64,000 nt of DNA from assembly GCF_029537485.1 (NCBI RefSeq), contig NZ_JARPUS010000005.1, forward strand, positions 62,001-126,000, written 5' to 3'. The DNA comes from Pseudomonas sp. GOM6 (GTDB lineage: Bacteria > Pseudomonadota > Gammaproteobacteria > Pseudomonadales > Pseudomonadaceae). Below, piece after piece: positions 1 to 9,133 of the stretch. Below the pieces are notes generated by a model. The model was not told the origin of the DNA. It searched no databases and saw only the letters and a program-made list of their open reading frames with translations. A program made the translations under genes and the position numbers. How positions within the stretch are numbered: the stretch's first letter is position 1; every line of letters begins with the position of its first letter.

Positions 1-1
1 G

Positions 2-1801
2 GATGACGATAAGCCCCTGAAGTACCAAGTCTTGGACTATGACCGGACTGTCGAGGTTTTCTCCGATCACCTCATGATTGGTTCCACGCTGGTGAAGTCG
101 TTGAGCGTTAAGCGCTTCCCGCGCACTACCTTCCAGGGCAATGCAGCCTGGTATCTCGGCGATCTACTTAACGGCCGAACCGGCATACGTGAAAACTGCA
201 TTTTCAGTTTCACTATGTATTTCCCTGATCAGCAGGGGACGAAAGACAAGCTGCAGACTAAACGCACCTGGGCCAATAACCAGGCGTACGGTCCACTGTT
301 GAAGTTCGTTCCAATGCTCGCCGCCAAGAAGAACGGCTTTGACACCCTCTTCAAAGAGCTGGACGAGGGTGAGGCCGTCGTCCGTTGCAACATGACAGTG
401 CTTGTATTCGCTGAGAACCGCGACAAGCTCGTACGTGCATCCTCCGAAGCGAGGAACTACCTGGGTATCCGCCAGTTCCAGGTAATGGAAGATAAGTTCT
501 TCAACCTCCCGCTTTTCATCGGTGCGCTGCCGTTCGGGGCTGATCGCAAAGCGATTGAGGAATCGCGCCGCTATAAAACGATGGCTATCACCCACGCGCT
601 TCCGCTGCTCCCGATCTATGGCGACTGGAAGGGGTCAGGCACACCGATGATGACCTTCGCGTCGCGGAACGGTCAGTTGATGTCCTACTGCCTTTTCGAC
701 TCGGAGACCAACTACAACGCGACCGTTGCGGCTCAGTCGGGCTCTGGTAAGTCATTCCTAACCAACTACCTAATCACTGCCTACCGATCAACCGGGGCGC
801 AGGTGTGGGTTATTGACGTTGGGCGGTCCTACGAGAAGCTTGCTCGGGCTTTCAATGGGGACTTCGTCGAGTTCACCCCTGAGGCAAATATCTGCCTCAA
901 CCCGTTTGAATTGGTGCAGATCTACTCCGACGAAGAAGACGTGCTCATTGGTCTTCTGTCTGCGATGGCGGCGCCTACGGTTCCCCTTACCGACTTGCAG
1001 ACTGCCGGCCTTCGCCGTCACACCTCTATGGTCTGGCAAATCCATGGCAATGCCATGACGGTTGACCATATCGAGCAGTCCATGCTCGGTGACGAGGATA
1101 GCCGCGTTCAAGATATCGGCCGTCAGCTCTACCCCTTCACCTCCAAGGGCATGTACGGCAAGTATTTCAACGGCAAGAACAACGTCAACTTCGAAAATCC
1201 GTTCACAGTTCTTGAGCTTGAAGAGCTGAAAGGTCGAAAGCACCTGCAGCAGGTTGTTCTCCTCCAGCTCATCTACCAGATCCAACAAGACATGTTCCTG
1301 GGCGAGCGCGATCGCAAGAAGATCGTGATCATCGACGAGGCCTGGTCCCTGCTTACTGAAGGTGACGTTGCCAAGTTCATCGAGCATGGCTATCGCCGGT
1401 TCCGTAAGTACAACGGGGCCGCAATCACGATTACTCAGTCGGTGAACGACCTGTATGCCTCACCAACCGGTCGGGCTATCGCTGAGAACTCGGCAAACAC
1501 CTTCCTGCTGGGTCAGAAGGCAGAGTCAATCAACCTGATCCGCAAGGAAGGGCGCCTGACTCTGAGTGACTTCGGTTACAGCATCCTGAAGTCGGTACAC
1601 ACCATTCGCGGGCAGTACTCCGAGATTTTCATTAACACGGAGCGCGGCTCCGGGGTGGCGCGACTCACGGTCGATAACTTCTCGAAGCTGCTGTATTCGA
1701 CGGCTCCCGACGACGTTCAGGCGATTAACAACCATATCAAGACCGGCATGGATACCTCGCAAGCGATCAATGCCGTCCTGCGTGACAGGGGGCATCTGTG
1801 A
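2..1801 (+). CDS. traC: TraC, F-type conjugation ATPase (5' end outside window)
   Basis: TraC is the VirB4-like cytoplasmic ATPase that powers assembly of the F-type type IV secretion system and its pilus. The reading frame is open to the first bases of the window, so the N-terminus is missing; about 600 of the roughly 800-870 residues usual for the family are present. A P-loop (AQSGSGKS) is encoded near 731-757, followed by a long RecA-like domain. The Walker B strand (IVIIDEAWSLL) lies near 1320-1355, then an ITQS segment typical of VirB4/TraC sensor regions. The stop overlaps the start of the next gene, showing tight translational coupling. Identification rests on both nucleotide-binding motifs, the overall pattern and the downstream trbI-S26-traW-traU-traN order. 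Confidence 0.93.
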   Translation, partial: DDDKPLKYQVLDYDRTVEVFSDHLMIGSTLVKSLSVKRFPRTTFQGNAAWYLGDLLNGRTGIRENCIFSFTMYFPDQQGTKDKLQTKRTWANNQAYGPLLKFVPMLAAKKNGFDTLFKELDEGEAVVRCNMTVLVFAENRDKLVRASSEARNYLGIRQFQVMEDKFFNLPLFIGALPFGADRKAIEESRRYKTMAITHALPLLPIYGDWKGSGTPMMTFASRNGQLMSYCLFDSETNYNATVAAQSGSGKSFLTNYLITAYRSTGAQVWVIDVGRSYEKLARAFNGDFVEFTPEANICLNPFELVQIYSDEEDVLIGLLSAMAAPTVPLTDLQTAGLRRHTSMVWQIHGNAMTVDHIEQSMLGDEDSRVQDIGRQLYPFTSKGMYGKYFNGKNNVNFENPFTVLELEELKGRKHLQQVVLLQLIYQIQQDMFLGERDRKKIVIIDEAWSLLTEGDVAKFIEHGYRRFRKYNGAAITITQSVNDLYASPTGRAIAENSANTFLLGQKAESINLIRKEGRLTLSDFGYSILKSVHTIRGQYSEIFINTERGSGVARLTVDNFSKLLYSTAPDDVQAINNHIKTGMDTSQAINAVLRDRGHL

Positions 1802-2151
1802 TGCGTAACGCGATAATTTCATTCCTGGTTTCTGTGGCCGTCTTGGCGGCATACGAGTCGTTCTTCAGAAGCGCGGACCAGGGCCAGATGCTGGCGGTGG
1901 TCAACTATGACGCTATCCTCGGGAAGCTCGGGGATGCCGCTACGACCGAGACGGTCAACGCCGCGACCCTCGATCTGCAGCAGAAAGCAACCAAGCTGGC
2001 CGCAGCGGGCTTCGTCGTCATCGACTCTCGCGTACTGGTTAGCTATCCGGCTGAGAGTGAGGTCCCTGTCGACATCGAACGCGCAGAAGTTACTTCTGCA
2101 GGGCAGGCAGCAGGTTCGATTGTTGATCCGGAGGCCTTCGATGAAGAATAA
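1801..2151 (+). CDS. trbI: TrbI-like inner-membrane conjugation protein
   Basis: This is a 116-residue protein with one N-terminal membrane segment (about residues 3-20) and a predicted periplasmic remainder. The central VVNYDAILGKL and the later FVVIDSRVLVSYP segments match the layout of F TrbI, which has VVTFD near the membrane anchor and a hydrophobic strand ending in VVSG. TrbI influences pilus extension and retraction in F, and its gene normally lies between traC and traW, as here. GTG at 1798 directly precedes ATG 1801 in the same frame; I chose the ATG, but either start would overlap the traC stop. The assignment is by position and weak pattern similarity. Confidence 0.6.
   Translation: MRNAIISFLVSVAVLAAYESFFRSADQGQMLAVVNYDAILGKLGDAATTETVNAATLDLQQKATKLAAAGFVVIDSRVLVSYPAESEVPVDIERAEVTSAGQAAGSIVDPEAFDEE
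2082..2098. repeat. Dispersed palindrome, copy 1 (inside trbI-like gene)
   Basis: GCAGAAGTTACTTCTGC has 8-bp arms around a single central base. It is one of at least six near-identical palindromes spread over the window, most of them inside genes. Confidence 0.7.
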
Positions 2152-2641
2152 ACAGCCTCTTGGCGTGTTCCTCCTCAAAGCCTTGCCGCTGACAGCCGTC
2201 ATTTCCCTCGGTGCACTCTACCTCACGGATCGTTACAGCATCGGCATCGATCCCCAGGAGCACACCTGCCTTCAGTGGCGGGTGTTCGCAATCGATAAGT
2301 ACGACACGACTGTTGAGCGCGGCGAGATCTTCGCCTTCCGCTCTGGTGCGATGGAGCCTTTCTTCAAGAATGGCACCCAGATCATCAAGGTCGCCGATGG
2401 CGTACCGGGCGACCGCGTGAGCGTAGGCCTGCAGAAGGTGACCGTTAATGGCTATGAGGTGGGAGAGGGCCTGGCCCTCTCCCCGAAGTTGAAGCGCCCG
2501 CCGAGCCGCTATGTGCGTGATGAGATCGTGCCTGAGGGGAAGTACTGGTTTATGGGGAAGACCCTGGACTCGTTTGACTCCCGCTACTGGGGATACGTCC
2601 CGGCCGGCGACATCATTGGTAAGGCGTACCCGCTATGGTAA
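2141..2641 (+). CDS. S26-family signal peptidase-like conjugation protein (TraF/TrhF type)
   Basis: This 166-residue protein has an N-terminal membrane anchor (about residues 9-28) and then a signal-peptidase I fold. The box with the general-base lysine is clear (TQIIKVADGVPGD), and the C-terminal box (DSRYWGYVPAGDIIGKAYPLW) is typical of S26C proteases from IncP TraF and SXT/IncHI TrhF systems. These proteins process or cyclise pilin or cleave other transfer proteins. The usual serine nucleophile box (S-M-x-P) is not seen: the equivalent stretch reads IGIDPQEHTCLQ. A cysteine or a displaced serine would have to act, or the protein is inactive. I chose ATG 2141, which overlaps the preceding gene by 11 bases. 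The stop overlaps the next start. Confidence 0.8.
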   Translation: MKNKQPLGVFLLKALPLTAVISLGALYLTDRYSIGIDPQEHTCLQWRVFAIDKYDTTVERGEIFAFRSGAMEPFFKNGTQIIKVADGVPGDRVSVGLQKVTVNGYEVGEGLALSPKLKRPPSRYVRDEIVPEGKYWFMGKTLDSFDSRYWGYVPAGDIIGKAYPLW

Positions 2642-3804
2642 GGGCACTTTTGCTGGTGCTGCTGGTTGAGTCGAGCCTTGCTGTGGCAGGCCCTCTCGGT
2701 ATTGATCAGGTGAGCCCTGATGAACAGGTGTTCGGTGCGGAAATGACCGACATCAAGGCCCATGCAGAAGCTCTGACTAAGGGGGCGCTGGATGCCGAAT
2801 CTCTGGACTGGGTTAGGCGCGATGAGATCAAGGCTGTATTCCCTGACGACCTTGAAAAGATCGCCCGCAAACCGCCAGAACCAGGGAAGGCCGACGTTCT
2901 CAGCACCGGTGAGAACTTCATCATTTTCGTGTCCTGGTCCATGGGCGAGGGCCAGATCCGAGAGATGCTGAAGGAGTACGACGAATCCGGTCGGGTGACC
3001 CTGAAGTTTCGCGGCATTCCAGATGGGGCCACCATGGTTCAGGCGCTTGCCAAGATTCAGACACTTGCCATGGAAACCAAGTCTGACGTTGAGGTTCAGA
3101 TCGACCCCGTCGCGTTCGTAGACAATGGGGTGACAGAGGTTCCCGCAGTGGCACGCAGGAAGGATGACAAGGTCGTCAACATTGTCCGGGGAACCTCCTC
3201 AATCGAGGTGTTCAAGGGCAAAGAAGATACTTTCGACCTTGGGACGCTCGGCGCCACTGTTGAGATTGCAGAACGAGACCTTATCGAGCTGATGAAGGAG
3301 CGGCTGGCAAACATCGATAAGGAAGAGCTCAAGAGGAAGGCCATCAAGCGCTTCTGGGCAAACCAGCAGTTTGTGGTGCTCGACGATGCACTGGAGACCA
3401 GGCTTCGAAAGCTCGATCCGTCAATAGTTGTGCCTCAAGAGATGCGGGCGCCTGACGGGACACTCATTCATGCTGCGGGGACCCGCATCAACCCGCTGGA
3501 CATCCGGCCGTTCAATCAGCGTCTGCTGATCATTGATCCGGCGAAGGAATGGCAACTGACCCTTGCAAGGGGTCAAATTGAAGCCTTCGGCAAGGATCAA
3601 CTCATTACGATCATTCTCACCAGCCTGCCGCGAGATTCCGGCTGGGAGGAACTAAAGCGGGTTGAGGACTATTTGAATCAACCTGCCTACCTCCTGCAGT
3701 CAGATGTGCGTGAGCGCTTTGACCTGCAGAAGGTTCCCTCAATCGTTACAGCTGACAAGGGCTTCTTCTTCATTCAGGAAGTGGCCAAGAGGGATGTGAA
3801 ATGA
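2635..3804 (+). CDS. traW: TrbC-TraW fusion, F-type conjugation assembly protein
   Basis: This 389-residue protein has a signal-peptide-like start (MVRALLLVLLVESSLAVAGP). The middle, about residues 90-190, resembles TrbC: a thioredoxin-fold-like strand FIIFVSWSMG and the FRGIPDGATMVQA segment. The C-terminal half resembles TraW, with the diagnostic AGTRINPLDIRPF followed by LLIIDPAKEWQL. TrbC and TraW are periplasmic proteins that act together in F pilus assembly and are separate genes in F; a fused version is found in SXT/IncC-like systems. The gene overlaps its upstream neighbour and its TGA overlaps the following ATG, so the whole operon is translationally coupled. Confidence 0.88.
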   Translation: MVRALLLVLLVESSLAVAGPLGIDQVSPDEQVFGAEMTDIKAHAEALTKGALDAESLDWVRRDEIKAVFPDDLEKIARKPPEPGKADVLSTGENFIIFVSWSMGEGQIREMLKEYDESGRVTLKFRGIPDGATMVQALAKIQTLAMETKSDVEVQIDPVAFVDNGVTEVPAVARRKDDKVVNIVRGTSSIEVFKGKEDTFDLGTLGATVEIAERDLIELMKERLANIDKEELKRKAIKRFWANQQFVVLDDALETRLRKLDPSIVVPQEMRAPDGTLIHAAGTRINPLDIRPFNQRLLIIDPAKEWQLTLARGQIEAFGKDQLITIILTSLPRDSGWEELKRVEDYLNQPAYLLQSDVRERFDLQKVPSIVTADKGFFFIQEVAKRDVK

Positions 3805-4529
3805 TCGTTTTGGCTACCCAATGGATGCACAGTGCAAACCACCAGCCCGAGGCGCTAGAAGTCCTGGCCAGGATGGTGCTGCCCTCGAAAAAGATAGCGG
3901 TGCCCGCTGAGTTCATGGCGATTACGGGCATGACCTGGAGTGACCTAGATGTTGAGGTTTACTCCTTGCTCAACGGTGATCAGGAGATTGCTGGGCTGAA
4001 TAAGCCCATCTTCGTGAACATCAGCCCGGAAACCCTCGAAGACCCGGCGACATTCGGCCTTTGCGCGGATCTGTTGTCAGACCTGGTCGCGAGGAAGCGG
4101 GCGCGAGTTGTTGTCGAGGTACCCTGCAAAAGTCCTCTTCAGGGTGATCACCTGGCGCATGTGCTCAGTGTGCTGCATGCCGGCGATATTGCTGTGGCTA
4201 TCGATGATTATGGTGTGAAGCACTCTACTCGTGAGCGACTTGACTCCCAGCATTGGGACTACTGCAAGGTCGATCTTTCAACATTGAAAATCACTCCTGA
4301 CCTTGAGTGGCTTCTTCGCCTTGAGCGTACCTGCGCTGAACGCGGTACCAAAATTATTTTCGAGCGCCTTGAGCGTATTCAAGACATCGATGTGCTCAAG
4401 GTTTTTCCCAGCGCCTGGATTCAGGGCTACGCAATGTCCCGCCCAGACCTGCCGGGTGGGGTTGATGCTGCAATTCGCCGATCGGTTGCCCGCATTAAAG
4501 ACTTTGACCTCCTTCCGCAGGCCATCTGA
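3801..4529 (+). CDS. Compact EAL-domain protein (candidate c-di-GMP phosphodiesterase) inside the tra operon
   Basis: This 242-residue protein consists almost entirely of one EAL domain. The motifs in order are: PEALEVLARM at 16-25 (EAL = 17-19), FVNISPETL at 71-79 (Asn73), VVVEVP at 103-108 (Glu106), AIDDYG at 133-138 (Asp135-Asp136), CKVDLS at 155-160 (Lys156), IFERLER at 186-192 (Glu188 and Glu191) and IQGYAMSRP at 207-215 (Gln208). These are the metal- and substrate-binding positions of active EAL phosphodiesterases, which hydrolyse cyclic di-GMP. There is no GGDEF, PAS or membrane part. The start overlaps the traW stop by four bases and traU follows after 15 bases, so it is an integral operon member. 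The domain call is secure; activity and any role in mating are inferred. Confidence 0.82.
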   Translation: MIVLATQWMHSANHQPEALEVLARMVLPSKKIAVPAEFMAITGMTWSDLDVEVYSLLNGDQEIAGLNKPIFVNISPETLEDPATFGLCADLLSDLVARKRARVVVEVPCKSPLQGDHLAHVLSVLHAGDIAVAIDDYGVKHSTRERLDSQHWDYCKVDLSTLKITPDLEWLLRLERTCAERGTKIIFERLERIQDIDVLKVFPSAWIQGYAMSRPDLPGGVDAAIRRSVARIKDFDLLPQAI

Positions 4530-4544
4530 TAACTCAACAGGAAT

Positions 4545-5609
4545 ATGACCGTGTTCTGCCGAATAGCACGCGCTACTGCATTGCTTGTTGCATTGATTCT
4601 TATGCCGCAACTCTCGACCGCTGACTCTACCAGTGGTGATGCGCTTTCTTGCCCGAGTGCTGAGCTATTTAGCGCAAAGCTTTTCACCGATGTTTGCTGG
4701 GCATGTATTTTTCCGATCCGGGTTGCGGGTGTATCTATTACGCCGGGCGAGCGTCCCGAAGAGTCATCTGATTTGGCGTTCTGCATGTGTAAAGACAACC
4801 TGGGTATTCCCATGCCAGGAATTGTCAATTCTATGTGGGAGCCAGCCAGGCTTATTGAGGTAGTGAGAAAGCCTGGATGTGCAATGTCTCTTGGTGGTGT
4901 TCAGTTGCCGCTGGGCAATGCTCGTCAATGGGGCACGCAGAGCACATCTAACAATGGCGACATGATCTCAAGTGAGAACCTGTCTTTTTACAGTGTTCAT
5001 TACTACGCATTCCCTTTGCTGAGTATTCTTGAGCTTTATATGCCCAAGAGGTGCTCTGCTGACGGATATAAGGACTTCGATATCATCTCATTGTCCGAAA
5101 TTGACCCGACTTGGAATAATAGTGAGTTAGCTTTCTTCACTCATCCCGAGTCGGCTGCAGTAGCAAACCCATTGGCACAGGCTGCGTGCACAGCTGATGC
5201 GGGGCTTGGGCTGGCAGCGCAGCAAGGTCTTACCTCCCTTTGGTGGTGCTCTGGTACTTGGGGTTCGATATACCCAATGACCGGAAACACTATTCCCGAT
5301 GACTTTGGTCGAACAACGTCACTCCTTGGGGCACGGACTGTTGCCCAAATGCATCGTCGCGGAATGGCCCACCTCACTATGGGTAACGAGAACATTTGCC
5401 GTGGCCAAATTTTCCCAACTATTCCCAAAAGCCAATACAAAATGGCGATGTTCACGCCGCGGCCTGAAACCAAAGAAGCCCACTGGATTGGTCAGCATCC
5501 TATGACATGGCAAGGCGGGGAAGGGCGCGTAATTCCCAAGGTTGGCGAAGACGCGGTTTACATGATGTTTCGCTGGAACGACTGCTGTAATACCTTGGGT
5601 ACAAACTAA
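4545..5609 (+). CDS. traU: TraU, conjugal transfer pilus assembly protein
   Basis: TraU is a periplasmic, cysteine-rich protein needed for DNA transfer in F-type systems. The 354-residue product has a signal peptide (residues 1-26, ending LSTADS) followed by many conserved cysteines. Family-typical segments include FTDVCWACIFPIRVAG, CMCKDNLGIP, YYAFPLLSILELY and the C-terminal MMFRWNDCCNTLG. A good ribosome-binding site (AACAGGA) precedes ATG 4545. The TAA stop shares one base with the traN ATG. Its length matches the family. Confidence 0.95.
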   Translation: MTVFCRIARATALLVALILMPQLSTADSTSGDALSCPSAELFSAKLFTDVCWACIFPIRVAGVSITPGERPEESSDLAFCMCKDNLGIPMPGIVNSMWEPARLIEVVRKPGCAMSLGGVQLPLGNARQWGTQSTSNNGDMISSENLSFYSVHYYAFPLLSILELYMPKRCSADGYKDFDIISLSEIDPTWNNSELAFFTHPESAAVANPLAQAACTADAGLGLAAQQGLTSLWWCSGTWGSIYPMTGNTIPDDFGRTTSLLGARTVAQMHRRGMAHLTMGNENICRGQIFPTIPKSQYKMAMFTPRPETKEAHWIGQHPMTWQGGEGRVIPKVGEDAVYMMFRWNDCCNTLGTN

Positions 5610-8600
5610 TGAACGCGTTTCTTCGCGGCACTTCAGTGATCACACTGTTCTTCTACCTGAATGCGACGACATTCCCTGCATGGGCTGATGCTGTCTCAGA
5701 ATCAGCCAGTCAAGGCAATGCCTTTGCTAAAAAGGCCATGAGCGCATTCCAGGCTCCGAGCGTGACGGACAGCGCAATTGTGTTCGGGTCGGGCGCTGAT
5801 TCATCCTCCATTAATCTAAGTGATGTATTCCCTGGCGCTTCCTCAACAAATGCCCCCGAGCTAGAGCATTTGTACGGCAACGACCAGGGGACTCTTGATT
5901 ACGGAACTACGGCTAACGTTCGCCTCCAAGATGAATCTTCGATGGAGGGTGAAGCGTACCGGTTGATTAAAGGTACCGCCCAACTCCAGCGTCCGGATAT
6001 CACTAATGACCCACTATGGACCAATACTGATACGGTCTTCAATAATCAAGACCTCTTTGAAAAAGAGTTTGCCGACTGCAGCGAAGAAAATACCTACAAC
6101 AAAATTACCCTGACCAAGAGGGTTCCTGATTATAAGACCTGCGAGCGAATCAATAAGCCTGCCGGTGACTGCACAATTACTCACTCGATTGAAATTGAGC
6201 CTGAGCCAACAGATCTGTATTTCCTGATAGACAACTCGGGATCCATGGAGTCAATTATTCAGTCACTCCGCGTCAACGTGAGGCGGGTAGCTGAGCTTCT
6301 CGGTGTTAATTCAAAGGGTAAGCTGAGGCTTGGGGGTGCAGTAACCCGTAATGGGCAGTACACATATAATCACATTCCACTAACAGACAATATCAATGCT
6401 TTTCAGGCATGGATTGATAGTGTGAAGGTGAATGGCGGTGATACTGAAAACTTTAATGCTGTACGCTGGGCTATTAATAACAATGCCTGGCGTGACAATG
6501 TTAATAAGGTATTCGTGATCGTCGGTAACAAAGATGGTGGTGGCAGTGGTGGGTCCCCGCGTGAACAGATGGACGCAATGGGTTTTACGGCCTACATCTT
6601 CCATGACAACGCTGGCATCAAGTCGCTTGGCGTGGCGATGGCAAATACTTTCACTGCGGGTCAGTTGTTCAAAGTTGCACAGTTCCTGACGGTCGTTCGC
6701 GATCGGTGGGAGCCCCAGACCTGTGTTCAGTCTGCGCTTTCTACTCTTGATGGATTTTGCACAGGTGAGTACACGGCTGTTTCCGGGACGGAGTCTTGCG
6801 TAAACCTTTCCGGGTTTGATGTTTGCGAGGGGGATCCAATCTACGAGAAGCTGAGTGAGCCTCCTATTCCTAATGTGGGGAAAATGGTTCTCCGGGTCGA
6901 TGTCGGCAACGTGGAATGCCCCTTCAACGTAGGCCAGATGGAGTGCTATACCGATGCCAGTGGCGTCGAACAGTGCCCTGAGAACTCAGAAGATACTTGC
7001 ACCGTTACCCATCCGCTGTCTGTCGCAGAAGTACCTTTGATGGCCAGTGTTGCAGTCGAAGACATGCCTGGGACTGGCGAAAAGAACCGTGTGCGGATCA
7101 CCTTTACCGATGGAAAGGCGGTAAACACAAGTCGTACCGCAGGTTTTGATTCATCGGTCCGAGCTTTGCAATTCGATAATGTCTGTAAGAAGAACGAGAT
7201 GGGTGCGCTGCTTCCCCACAAGTTCGCGTTTGTGAGTGGTGTGGGTGTTTGGGCCGAGCACAGTGCAAAGCCCAAAACGAATGCCGGCGGGACGGTGAAT
7301 GTCGTTCAGATGCCTTCCTGCACCAACAACCTAACGGCAATCGTTGATATCAACGATGACGGCAGTGGAACGCCGGGCAATTACTATTCTCGCGACCTCG
7401 CTTTCAAGATGATCCGTCTCGATAACGAGCAGTGGGGGCCGACCGCGTGCTTGGAGTCTGCCAAAAAAGTTGCTGACGGCACCTGCTCCGAGGGTGGGAC
7501 CCTGAAGGTTACTGGTGGTGTGGAGTCTGGATGCCTTCCTGTGAAGGGTGTCCAGGTTTGCCCGGGCGATACCTTCTACAACGCGATGAAGCCATCCCCT
7601 ATTAAAGGGATCGACAAGCTGGCTCAGGCAGTAAAGGTTGATGGCTGTGTCGATAACTCCCTGCGGGCCACAACCTGTGAGGAGCTTGAAAATACCTCTG
7701 GGTGCGGCTTTATCTCCACCCAGTGCATTGGCAATGCCACAGGCCAATCTGGCTACTGCTATGTCCAGGAGGAGGTTTGGGACTGCGGCGTTGATGTTCC
7801 AATCGAATCAGCTACCGCTTCCACCTCTTACCAGTGCGATGGCCAAGTTCGATGCCTTGGCACTGAGTGTTACAACCCGGTGGACGAGAAATCTAGTGAC
7901 TTTGCCTATGCTGCAGCAGCCCTTCAGATTGCGCAGTTTGCTGAGCATGACCTTGATTGTGGTGAGAACCCAGAAGATGGCAGCCTCGACTGTAAGATCT
8001 GGAAGGGTGAGGTGTTCGAGTGCAAAAAGGCATTGGGCGGGTGGGTTGACTGCTGTGAGGCGCCTGATGGCGTTTCCCTCTTCGATTACATGAATCTGAC
8101 CTGGAACACACTTAAGGCTGCCAGTATGACTGGTGCCTTGGGTGAAGCTGCACAATCACAAGGACTGATGAGCTATGGGGCTGATCTTGTTGTGCAGGGA
8201 TACAACACCGTTGTTTCGAGCGTTTGGGCTTCAGCAGGAGAATCCGGCGCGGCCGAGATTGCCGAAACAGCAGTGTTGTCTGAGGTCAAGCAAATGATTA
8301 TGGATAAGGTTGCTGCTTGGACCTATGAAACCTTTGGCCAGGCAGCGGCTCAGACGATCTTCGTTTCCACTGCTACAACCACTGCTGTAGATGGCACAAC
8401 TACTGCGGCGTCGTATACCGGTTCTGGGGGCGCGGCATTTGGCCCCATGATTGCCGGTGCTTTGAGCGTGATCATGATCGCTTACATGGTCTACCAGATC
8501 GCCAATATCCTTGTGCAGATCATCTGGGAGTGTGAGGAGCGGGAGTTCGAGCTTGGAGCTAAGAAGCAGACAAAGCTTTGCCACTTCGTAGGCTCCTATT

Positions 8601-9007
8601 GCGCTGATGAGTCACCCTTTGGCTGCATTGAAAAGCGCGAAGCTTATTGCTGCTTTAACTCCCCGCTTGGGCGAATCATGCAGGAGCAGGCAAGGCCACA
8701 ATTGGGTCGTGATTTTGGGGAGGCAGAGAACCCTGAGTGCTCCGGCCTTGAGGTCTCTGATCTGGCGAAGATTGATTGGTCGAAGATCGATATCTCTGAG
8801 TGGGTTGGCATCATGAACCTAACAGGTGTCTACCCAACGATTGGAAATATGAACCTGGACAAACTGACCGGGCAGAACTCGCGCATGAACTATTCCGGTA
8901 CACGCCTGGATTCTGCAGAGCGGAACGTTCAGCGGGTAGAGAACGTTGGTGACCTCACAGAGGTCAGGAAGAATGCCGAAGACGAGATGAGGCAAACGAT
9001 ACAATAA
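5609..9007 (+). CDS. traN: TraN, mating-pair stabilisation protein with a VWA-like insertion
   Basis: TraN is the outer-membrane adhesin that stabilises mating pairs. This 1132-residue version has a signal peptide (about residues 1-27, ending TFPAWADA), many Cys pairs and a cysteine-rich C-terminal region. A hydrophobic segment near residues 945-970 (PMIAGALSVIMIAYMVYQIAN) resembles the one in SXT/IncC-type TraN. Unusually, residues about 200-345 form a von Willebrand A-like domain starting LYFLIDNSGSM, with the MIDAS DxSxS at 208-212, a later GGDTE and a VFVIVGN strand. VWA domains often bind extracellular ligands, so a recipient-surface role is plausible but inferred. The gene is the last of the operon and is followed by a strong terminator. 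Confidence 0.9.
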   Translation: MNAFLRGTSVITLFFYLNATTFPAWADAVSESASQGNAFAKKAMSAFQAPSVTDSAIVFGSGADSSSINLSDVFPGASSTNAPELEHLYGNDQGTLDYGTTANVRLQDESSMEGEAYRLIKGTAQLQRPDITNDPLWTNTDTVFNNQDLFEKEFADCSEENTYNKITLTKRVPDYKTCERINKPAGDCTITHSIEIEPEPTDLYFLIDNSGSMESIIQSLRVNVRRVAELLGVNSKGKLRLGGAVTRNGQYTYNHIPLTDNINAFQAWIDSVKVNGGDTENFNAVRWAINNNAWRDNVNKVFVIVGNKDGGGSGGSPREQMDAMGFTAYIFHDNAGIKSLGVAMANTFTAGQLFKVAQFLTVVRDRWEPQTCVQSALSTLDGFCTGEYTAVSGTESCVNLSGFDVCEGDPIYEKLSEPPIPNVGKMVLRVDVGNVECPFNVGQMECYTDASGVEQCPENSEDTCTVTHPLSVAEVPLMASVAVEDMPGTGEKNRVRITFTDGKAVNTSRTAGFDSSVRALQFDNVCKKNEMGALLPHKFAFVSGVGVWAEHSAKPKTNAGGTVNVVQMPSCTNNLTAIVDINDDGSGTPGNYYSRDLAFKMIRLDNEQWGPTACLESAKKVADGTCSEGGTLKVTGGVESGCLPVKGVQVCPGDTFYNAMKPSPIKGIDKLAQAVKVDGCVDNSLRATTCEELENTSGCGFISTQCIGNATGQSGYCYVQEEVWDCGVDVPIESATASTSYQCDGQVRCLGTECYNPVDEKSSDFAYAAAALQIAQFAEHDLDCGENPEDGSLDCKIWKGEVFECKKALGGWVDCCEAPDGVSLFDYMNLTWNTLKAASMTGALGEAAQSQGLMSYGADLVVQGYNTVVSSVWASAGESGAAEIAETAVLSEVKQMIMDKVAAWTYETFGQAAAQTIFVSTATTTAVDGTTTAASYTGSGGAAFGPMIAGALSVIMIAYMVYQIANILVQIIWECEEREFELGAKKQTKLCHFVGSYCADESPFGCIEKREAYCCFNSPLGRIMQEQARPQLGRDFGEAENPECSGLEVSDLAKIDWSKIDISEWVGIMNLTGVYPTIGNMNLDKLTGQNSRMNYSGTRLDSAERNVQRVENVGDLTEVRKNAEDEMRQTIQ

Positions 9008-9020
9008 AGGACTTCATTCC

Positions 9021-9045
9021 AAGCCCCGCTTAGCGGGGCTTTTTG
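9021..9045 (+). terminator. Rho-independent terminator of the traC-traN operon
   Basis: AAGCCCCGC-TTA-GCGGGGCTT is a 9-bp stem followed by TTTTT, starting 13 bases after the traN stop. Confidence 0.9.
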
Positions 9046-9092
9046 TTGCTGGCCTTTGGCCGAAGTCCGGCAGCAGTCCCTACCTCTAGGCC

Positions 9093-9118
9093 AAAAAAAA
9101 CCCCGCAGGGCGGGGCTT
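9093..9118 (-). terminator. Rho-independent terminator of the minus-strand AcaB-like gene
   Basis: On the minus strand, AGCCCCGCC-CTG-CGGGG is followed by a run of eight T. It lies just beyond the stop of the gene at 9134. Confidence 0.85.
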
Positions 9119-9133
9119 AGTTCGGGGGTGGGA

